Shown here one piece after another: positions 57,436 through 64,000 of a stretch of DNA of 64,000 bases. The DNA is from Pararge aegeria (taxonomy: Eukaryota; Arthropoda; Insecta; Lepidoptera; Nymphalidae). The stretch lies in assembly GCF_905163445.1 (NCBI RefSeq), contig NC_053180.1, positions 10,158,701 to 10,222,700 of the forward strand. Reading direction: 5' to 3'. How positions within the stretch are numbered: position 1 is the first letter of the stretch; the number at the start of each line of letters is the position of its first letter. The notes under the pieces are model-generated. The model had not been told where the DNA came from and did not search any database. It saw only the letters and a list, made by a program, of their open reading frames with translations. A program made the position numbers and the translations under genes.

Positions 57436-60400
57436 ATGTTTTTCTCGAAACGCCATATTTTTCTTTCAATCGTACTAAATTGTTTTAAATTAAATCAAAG
57501 CCTTGTAGAAATTCCGCTACCGATTGAAGAAAACGTTATTTTAACATCAGAAGCCATCATCCGTCATACATTTAATAATCTTTTCTATAATCTCAAACTA
57601 AAAAACATTAAAGAACACACGAAATTTAAGGAATATTGTAGGATTCATAAGTATTTTACGTCTATTGCGTTACAAGATTTTGACACTCTTAACCAAATAG
57701 CTCGAATTGTTAGAATTAACCATAAAAATATAAATAAAACTGTGGATTTCATGGAAATAATAAATGCTTTAAAACTAAACCAATTTGTTGAAAATAAAGT
57801 AATAGATAAAGACGAAAGAGTAATCACTCACATATCATACTTTTTGAAAATACTCAAGAAATTAAAAGAAACGCACAGTGTTGATAAAGGATATCCTCAT
57901 ATAAATACACATATTTTAAAAATGTTTGTAGAGAACGGAGGAAAATATAACAACTCCAAATTATATAAATTTGACGACATCGACATCCTCAATGAAAATG
58001 AATTTTGGGGTAACAAGTATTGTCAATTCTTGTGTACCTCTCTACTAAGCTTACACAATGTAACCATTATTAATATTTCCATCTCTCGTTAGAGCCTAGT
58101 ACACGACGAATCTATAAAGGCGATAGGACTAAAATTAAACATTTTCCGTTCATGGCATCGATTCAAATCTTCAATAATTTCCACTGCGCTGGATCTATAG
58201 TTAAGTCTGACTTAATCATTACGGCTTCATCATGTTTGCAACTGTGAGTCCAGTGTTTATAATTAATTTCCTATTTAATCTGTTTGTCGATATCTCTTTA
58301 AAAATCTCTCTAGGTTTGCATTTAGAAACCTCATAATCATCATTATCGTATCAACCCATTACCGGCCTTCTAACCGGCACGGATCTCCTCCCACAATGAG
58401 AAGTGGTTAAGGCCGTAGTCCACCACGCTGGCCCAGTGCGGATTGGGTGACTTTACACACCTTTGAGAACACTATGGAGAACTCTCAGGTATGTAGGTTT
58501 CCTCACGATGTTTTCCTTCACCGTTGAAGCAAGTGGTATTTTAATTGCTTGAAACGCACATAACTTAGAAAAATTAGAGGTGTGTGCGTGCGTGTGGACT
58601 CGAACTCGCCCCACCGAAAGTGAAGTCGAAGTTCTACCCACTGGGCTATCACAGCTTCTTTAGAAACATAGGTATGATTTTATTTATAATGATATTGAAC
58701 TGCAATATTTTTTTCTTCATATTCAAGGGCGTGGAATAACCGATTATTTCGTGAAAATCCTGCTTTTCTGTCAGCTCGTGTTGGGAGCAGTTTCTACAGT
58801 GGTGGCGGCGAAGTAATTCCAGTACTTGAAATATATTTTCATCCTGATTATAATCCAAAGAATTTGAGAAACAATATTTGTGTGCTGCGACTACTAAGGC
58901 ATTTAAACTTCAAAAAGCGAAGTAACAGAATTAAGAAAATTGATTTTGATAGGCAACCGTCACGTTTACCTGTGACTACACCAGGCATTGCTATTCTTGG
59001 ATGGGGAGCAAAAGAAGTATGAACTATTTTAATGTTACCTTGCCATACCATACTTTAATAACTTATTTTTAATTTAAGCAATTTAAATATCACTTGCTTT
59101 AAATGGTGAAGGAAAACATCGTGACGAAACCTGAATGCCTGAGCGTTCTTCATAACGTTCTCAAGGCGTGTGAAGTCTACCGATCCGCAATTACTCCATC
59201 GAACGGTGTAGTTATTTATTATTATATTGTAGGAACAGAAACAGGCATTTTTTTCAATTTTACCTGATTTTACACGTATAAAACAAATTATGAAAGTAAA
59301 GTTTGTTGTTTAAAATTCAAAATTATTATATCATTACTAGCGGACCCCAGCGCGATCTGTCGGGCTGATTTGTGAATCTATACCATCCAGGGTGCCACCC
59401 AAACGCATACCAAAAGATTCATTCAAATCGGTCGCGCCGTTTAGGAGGAGTTCAGTGACATACGCACACAAGAAATATGAAGATGTATAAAAATATCATG
59501 ATCAAATAATGCCACGCTGGATTTTTTTTATGAAGTTTTTCTATTATTCACATTTAACTCAATAAGGTGTATTTCCATTGTTTGAGTAGCACAGCCCCGT
59601 TATTGGCAACCCTTGGAAAAATATATTGTCATTTGCTGTTCTTGATATCTATCCATTGGAAGACTGCCAAGATGTGTATTCAAGGTATCTAATACATGAT
59701 TTAAATGCGGAGCTTACATTCCGAAAGGATTTTTAAATATTAATTATATAATCGAATTTCAGGGAGTACGTCACTAGGAAGAACTTTTGCGCAGGATTCC
59801 TTTCAAGGGGTGGCGGGGCTTGTAATGTATGTGATAAATATTATATAAATGTATATTTTTTTTATATCGACAAAGGAGTGATAATGGAGAAACTCTCTTT
59901 TATTATTAGTTATTACTATCGGTACTAACTGTTAAAGTTATTAAAATCATCGTAGTTGTTCTAAAAAGATTGGTCCTAGATGATTCGCTTTTCACGTTTG
60001 AAAGGTTTTCAATTCATTATCAATTTTTTGAGCGAAGTTATTCTAGGTATGTATTTGTAAACATGTAAGCTCCGAATCTAAAGCAAACCATATTATCTAT
60101 TTAAGACTTTTGTTTTTCTTTATATTTATACCACTATAAGTTAGCCTGTTGACTGTTATTACCTGGTGGTAAGTAATTAAGATGGTAGCGAACTCACCAC
60201 CTCTATTTTAATTTTACAGCATGACGTCGGTGGTCCTGGTATAGCAGACGGAATACTGATGGGTATTATAAGTTTTGGATCTCCTGTATGTGGAACTCCC
60301 GATGCTCCAACAGTATTCACTAAGCTAGGATACTACAGTGATTGGGTTGAGGAAATAATGGACATGGTCTGTGCATAGTTTTTTCACAAACATAAATTAG

Positions 60401-61205
60401 AAAACTAACGTTTTAGTAAAGTTGAATACAAATTAACAATATTTTTCAGGATGTCCCAGTTTCAAAGAAGAGAACAACTCTGAAACCAATACATGATCCA
60501 TTAACAGCTCGACCATTGCAAACAACTAAAAGGCCAACCACGTTCAAAATACCACCACTTACCGGAGGAGAAATGAATCCAGTCCCAATATCATTAATAG
60601 ACAACCAACTTAGAATATTTGATGATAACGTCTTTAAAGATTTTTTATCTACTATATTTCACAGCGGAGATGTATCTGAAAACAGACTTGTCAAAGATAT
60701 TAAAGATAGCATAGAACTTGAATCTACCGTAAATTATGGGACAAAATACAATGAAGATTTAACTGAAAAATCAAAACAGGCAGGATATTCAGAAATTTCA
60801 TCAGAAGACAGTGGCACAAAGAATAAAGTCGTTAAAGACACATTATATAATGGAAAAAAAATACCAATCTCCTATGATTTTGATGAAGAAATAGAAAAGT
60901 TGATTGAAAATGTAAATTTGGGAAAGAAAGAAGAAGTGCAGGGTATACCAATGGATGTTAAAAATATTCCTGAATTTGGAGACTCAAAAAGTGTCAGCGA
61001 CCGGATAAAGTCTAATAATGAGAGCGTGATAACTTTATTGTATTTATCAGATGATGAAAAAAAAGATAATATTAAAAATATAGTAGATGACGTATACAAT
61101 GAAAATGAAGGTGTCGGTAATGGAATGAGCATACCTGTAGATGAATTTGAAGACTTAACAAGAGCAAAGGGAAAAAGTTACCAGAAAATGACTATCTTGG
61201 GCTAA
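57436..61205 (+). CDS. serine protease homologue SPH2 with long N- and C-terminal extensions
   Basis: Exons 57436-58009, 58093-58243, 58728-59016, 59590-59684, 59763-59826, 60220-60366 and 60450-61205 join in phase (2076 nt, 691 aa). Residues 1-22 are signal-like; 23-191 are Lys/Asn/Ile-rich with no known domain. The protease-like domain (about 196-440) starts R197-IYKGDRTKIKHFPF. All three catalytic residues are lost: His57 to S238 (TASSC), Asp102 to N291 (NICVLRL) and Ser195 to V394 (CNHDVGGP). Gly193 is His392. Exon sizes and phases mirror SPH1, which is a paralogue. Exon 7 (441-691) is an acidic Lys/Asp/Glu/Asn-rich tail. Its donor (GTCTGT after 60366) is weak. If the intron is retained, TAG at 60376-60378 gives a 443-aa form. 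The exon 1 donor lies in GGGGTAACA, before a stop at the acceptor. The 3' end of the tail may be frameshifted (see findings). Confidence 0.82.
58335..58655 (-). mobile_element. SINE-B, full-length copy
   Basis: On the minus strand the head reads GTGATAGCCCAGTGGGTAGA, then GGGGCGAGTTCGAGTCC. The body has 'gaaggaaaacatcgtgagg' and the tail 'gtggtggactacggcc' and 'ggtaatgggttgatacgat'. It lies in SPH2 intron 2. The minus-strand frame at 58453-58641 is part of the SINE. Confidence 0.8.
59060..59215 (+). mobile_element. SINE-B middle fragment
   Basis: It contains 'caatttaaatatcacttgc', 'ggtgaaggaaaacatcgtga', 'cataacgttctcaaggcgtg' and 'tgaagtctaccgatccgc', the body of the SINE-B family without head and tail. 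It lies in SPH2 intron 3. Confidence 0.65.
59338..59468 (+). repeat. interspersed repeat of uncertain class
   Basis: 'actagcggaccccagcgcga', 'ctataccatccagggtgcca', 'ttcaaatcggtcgcgcc', then 'ggagttcagtgacatacgca'. This has the look of a common non-coding lepidopteran repeat, recognised from general pattern only. There is no second copy in the window. Confidence 0.4.
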
Positions 61206-62819
61206 TTTCTGAAGCTATTAGACAGGAAATTCCAAATTTTGAACACTATTTCCATAATAAAACGCAGGGAGCAAAATTTGGGACGCTAACTAGAATGAAG
61301 GTCCCGCTAAATAAAACTATTATGATTGTAAATGCCAAAATTTATTTGAGCTCTATAGGAGGTCGTTGCCGGCCCCACAATAGTGGCCGTTATAATATGG
61401 TATATGGTGATGAGGCAAACCTAAAATACGGCTGTCGTAAGGTTCAGTATGTGCCTTAGTTGGAAGCCTGTTTAAACTTCTTTTTTTCTGAAAATAAAAA
61501 CCTAGATATGGAATTTGTTTTAGATTAATTCCACTCTCCACTGACAGTTATCACAACTTTTCTTCTGTTTAATAACATATAAGAACATAATAACTTAGTT
61601 ATATCCTCATAATTTGCAATCGATGTCTTTAGTGGAACGAAACGTTAAAGATTATTGATTACTTTGACAATGACAGCGCATGAGTGATACCAAAGTTTCG
61701 CTAGAGGTCGCCTCTTTAATACGTACGGGGCCAGGGCAGGGTCGGTGTTGAGAAAAAGGCTTGATTATATTGTACAACACTATAAATTCTCTTCTAAAAG
61801 GTAAAATATTTTAATCCTTAGTGTGAATATAGTGATTTCATTTAATTTTATTAATACTATTCTCTAATAAGTGACAAATTTGTGCTATAGCGGTAAGTTA
61901 CGAAACATTTTAACAGGTGCGACTGAGGAAATGTCTTTGCAATTCTAATTTCAAAACATATTTTAAACATATTTGAGTTTTAACTTCCTGAATACTCTGC
62001 ATTCGTTTAAAAATAGTTAAAACCATATAGTCAAATGGAATTTTGAATGTATTATGCGGTCATACAAGAAAATTTTAGTTATGTAACTAGCAATCGATAG
62101 GTACACATAACCTATGAAATGTTATCAGGAGATTTATCATTCGATTGTTATACGGTATTCGAATAGACGGATACTAATCTTAAGCCAAATTATTTATATC
62201 ACTGAAAACTAGGTCTTATCAGGGGCTCTATACTACGTCGCCATGTAAATATAACAATCTAATGAGGTAGACAAGAGTTTGTTTCAAAATTGTCTCAAAT
62301 ATATACGTGAGTTTGTATTACAAAGTAATGCAATCTTAGTAAAGAAAACCTTACCATACAGTAAAACATAAATTAATTACTTAGTTTCTTTGTTGTTTGA
62401 CAAATGGGTTTATGAGCCTGCCTATAAATTTCTTAATTTTTACGGTTTACTATCGATTTTTGTTATTTATTTTTATTTACTGTTAACATTATTAATGTTA
62501 AACCACTCCAATCCCAGTGACCTAAGTATACAAAGCAAAATGCTGGTAAACATATTGCAGGAGGAGGATAAAATCTTCTGTATGGATTTAATTTGTGTTA
62601 AACAGACGCAAAATTTTCATTGCCAGTAGGTAATTAGTTTCAAAGTGAAGTTAGGTTGAAATCAAGATGTATCAGGCAAAAGCATTTAGTCCTTTATTTT
62701 TAAATTGAAATGCATACACAAACTATGTAGTTCAGATAACTCAGCTACATTTCAGGCATCAAACAGTAAGATAAAATATATATATATAATGTTAAATAAA
62801 TTTAAAACTTTAATTACAG
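61206..62819. other. region between SPH2 and COX4
   Basis: It begins with an alternative open frame (to 61459) that may continue SPH2. The stretch 61640-61770 is GC-richer and may be the COX4 promoter. CG|GTAAGT at 61893 could be the donor of a COX4 5' UTR exon spliced to 62820. Nothing else was recognised; the 79-codon frame at 62390-62629 shows no known protein. Confidence 0.5.
61893..61898 (+). promoter_or_regulatory. candidate donor of a COX4 5' UTR exon
   Basis: GTAAGT after 'tgctatagcg'. The COX4 start codon lies immediately after an acceptor (taattacag|ATG at 62820), so a non-coding first exon must exist upstream. This is the best donor seen in the preceding 1 kb. Confidence 0.35.
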
Positions 62820-64000
62820 ATGGCGAATATTCTCTTGCGTCGTGCATTGTTAGATGCAATCCGTGTGCCTGCTGGAACTAGGGCTTCTAGTGAAATGGCC
62901 AAGGTATATCATATATATATATATAATGGCATATTTTATTATATAATCTGTAAAGTGGTAGGAGATCCCGGGTTGGATTCCCGGCAGTGCCAATTTAGAA
63001 GTTATAATATTTTTCTGATGTGGTCTAGCATGAGGCTTTGGCCGTGCCGTGAGTCAATGTTCAAGTGCGATGTCATATAGAAATAATGGGTTTAGTGACC
63101 TGGGAAATCAAACTTTTATGTCCACATCATTAACCACTGTGCCAGAGAGGTTGTTAACTTGATGTTTTATTAAACAAGACAGTACCTATAGTTAATTCCG
63201 AAATGATGATTGAAAATCTGTGTTGCACATGATCATCCCATTTCCAGTACACTACAGAACATGGGTCACCTCCCAGACTGAGAAGGGTTAAAACCACAGT
63301 TTACCATGCTGGCCCAGTGAGGCATGCCTTTAGAACAAGTTATATTTATTCTTAAATTAAAAATACTTATAACTCTAAACTAAGAGGTGCATTCCTTTTC
63401 AATTTGAATAGCCAAAACTTTGGCCACTAGGCAAGAGGAGAACAATTTCAAACTTAGATACAAAAAATAAATATTAATTGGACTTATTTTCTTTATAGGT
63501 TGGTAACCGTGAGTGGGTAGGCTATGGTTTCAATGGTCAGCCCAACTATATGGACAGGCCTGACTACCCCCTACCCGCTGTGAGGTTCCGCCCTGACACA
63601 CCTGATATTAAGGTAAGTACTAGGAATTGCCCCATCAAGATGATTTATTTTCAAATCCTCACTGTCTTTGCAGTTTATTTATTGCTATAATGTATTTTTT
63701 TCAACAACATTAGCCACATATTCTATATTTAAATGTCACTGAGAAAAGTAATTTTTTTTAAATGTCACTGGCAAAAGTAGTAACAACTAAAATTATTTTA
63801 TATTAGAATTTATCAAAGTCACTTTTTAAGACATCTAATATATATAGTTTGGAAGTTTAAATTCTATGTCTGGTACATTATGTTACATCAACTGTTGGTA
63901 GTGTTTCTGATCAGAGAAACTACAATGTTAGGAATCTTATGTGTTCTTGGTACTGTGAAATAATTTCTATGATGTATATTTAGATTCTCCGTGAAAAAGA
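62820..64000 (+). CDS. COX4: cytochrome c oxidase subunit 4 (5' part; runs off the window)
   Basis: Exons 62820-62903 (28 codons), 63499-63612 (38 codons) and 63984 to beyond the window edge. The protein begins MANILLRRALLDAIRVPAGT, an amphipathic Arg-rich mitochondrial presequence. It continues VGNREWVGYGFNGQPNYMDR and PDYPLPAVRFRPDTPDIK, then ILREKE, the start of the conserved EKEKGDW block of insect COX4. The membrane helix and C-terminus lie outside the window. Function: nuclear-encoded subunit of mitochondrial complex IV. The exon beginning with ATG sits directly after an AG acceptor, so the 5' UTR is in a separate exon. A divergent three-exon paralogue lies on the opposite strand at 54231-56139. 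Confidence 0.95.
63095..63325 (-). mobile_element. SINE fragments in COX4 intron
   Basis: On the minus strand 63095-63160 carries a tRNA-like head ('ctggcacagtggttaatgat', 'gtttgatttcccagg'). 63225-63325 carries the SINE-B tail ('ccagcatggtaaactgtgg', 'cttctcagtctgggagg'). They may be one decayed copy or two. Confidence 0.5.

Overview
The window looks like nuclear DNA of a moth or butterfly (Lepidoptera). It is AT-rich, the genes have short exons with GT/AG introns, and the intergenic and intronic DNA is full of recognisable lepidopteran repeats: Helitrons that begin near CTACTAATATTATAA and end in CTAG, tRNA-headed SINEs, 5'-truncated non-LTR retrotransposons and small MITEs. No species can be named from this. 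Six protein-coding genes are well supported, a seventh runs off the right edge, and all were assembled here by matching splice phases by eye.

Left half (1-37454). A minus-strand gene with seven coding exons (33881 down to 4500) encodes a FERM plus RING E3 ligase of the Dnr1/MYLIP family. Its first intron is about 20.6 kb and carries LINE, Helitron and MITE remnants, several hairpins and one CpG-rich patch. Its 5' end faces the V-ATPase gene across about 3.6 kb.

Middle (37455-44657). Vha13, the V-ATPase G subunit (117 aa), lies on the plus strand in four exons. Its third intron holds a 5'-truncated non-LTR element with a nearly intact reverse transcriptase ORF. The region between Vha13 and the next gene (tail to tail) contains a duplicated 75-base segment, a hairpin, an (AT)n tract and a hAT-like MITE.

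Right half (44658-64000). This is the most unusual part. A minus-strand serine protease homologue (SPH1, 330 aa) is followed by a small secreted protein (89 aa, minus) and a divergent COX4 paralogue (173 aa, minus). Then come a second serine protease homologue on the plus strand (SPH2, about 691 aa as modelled) and the 5' part of a canonical COX4 gene (plus). Both SPHs have lost the catalytic Ser and Asp and share a Gly to His change in the oxyanion hole. SPH2 has also lost the catalytic His and carries long non-protease extensions at both ends. Two gene families (SPH and COX4) are therefore each present twice within 20 kb, in opposite orientations.

The housekeeping genes Vha13 and COX4 act in proton pumping and respiration. 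Dnr1 is a regulator of caspase and immune signalling in flies. The SPH/COX4-like cluster may be tissue-restricted, perhaps testis as for fly COX4L, but that is inference only. No tRNA, rRNA or CRISPR array was found; the tRNA-like sequences are SINE heads.
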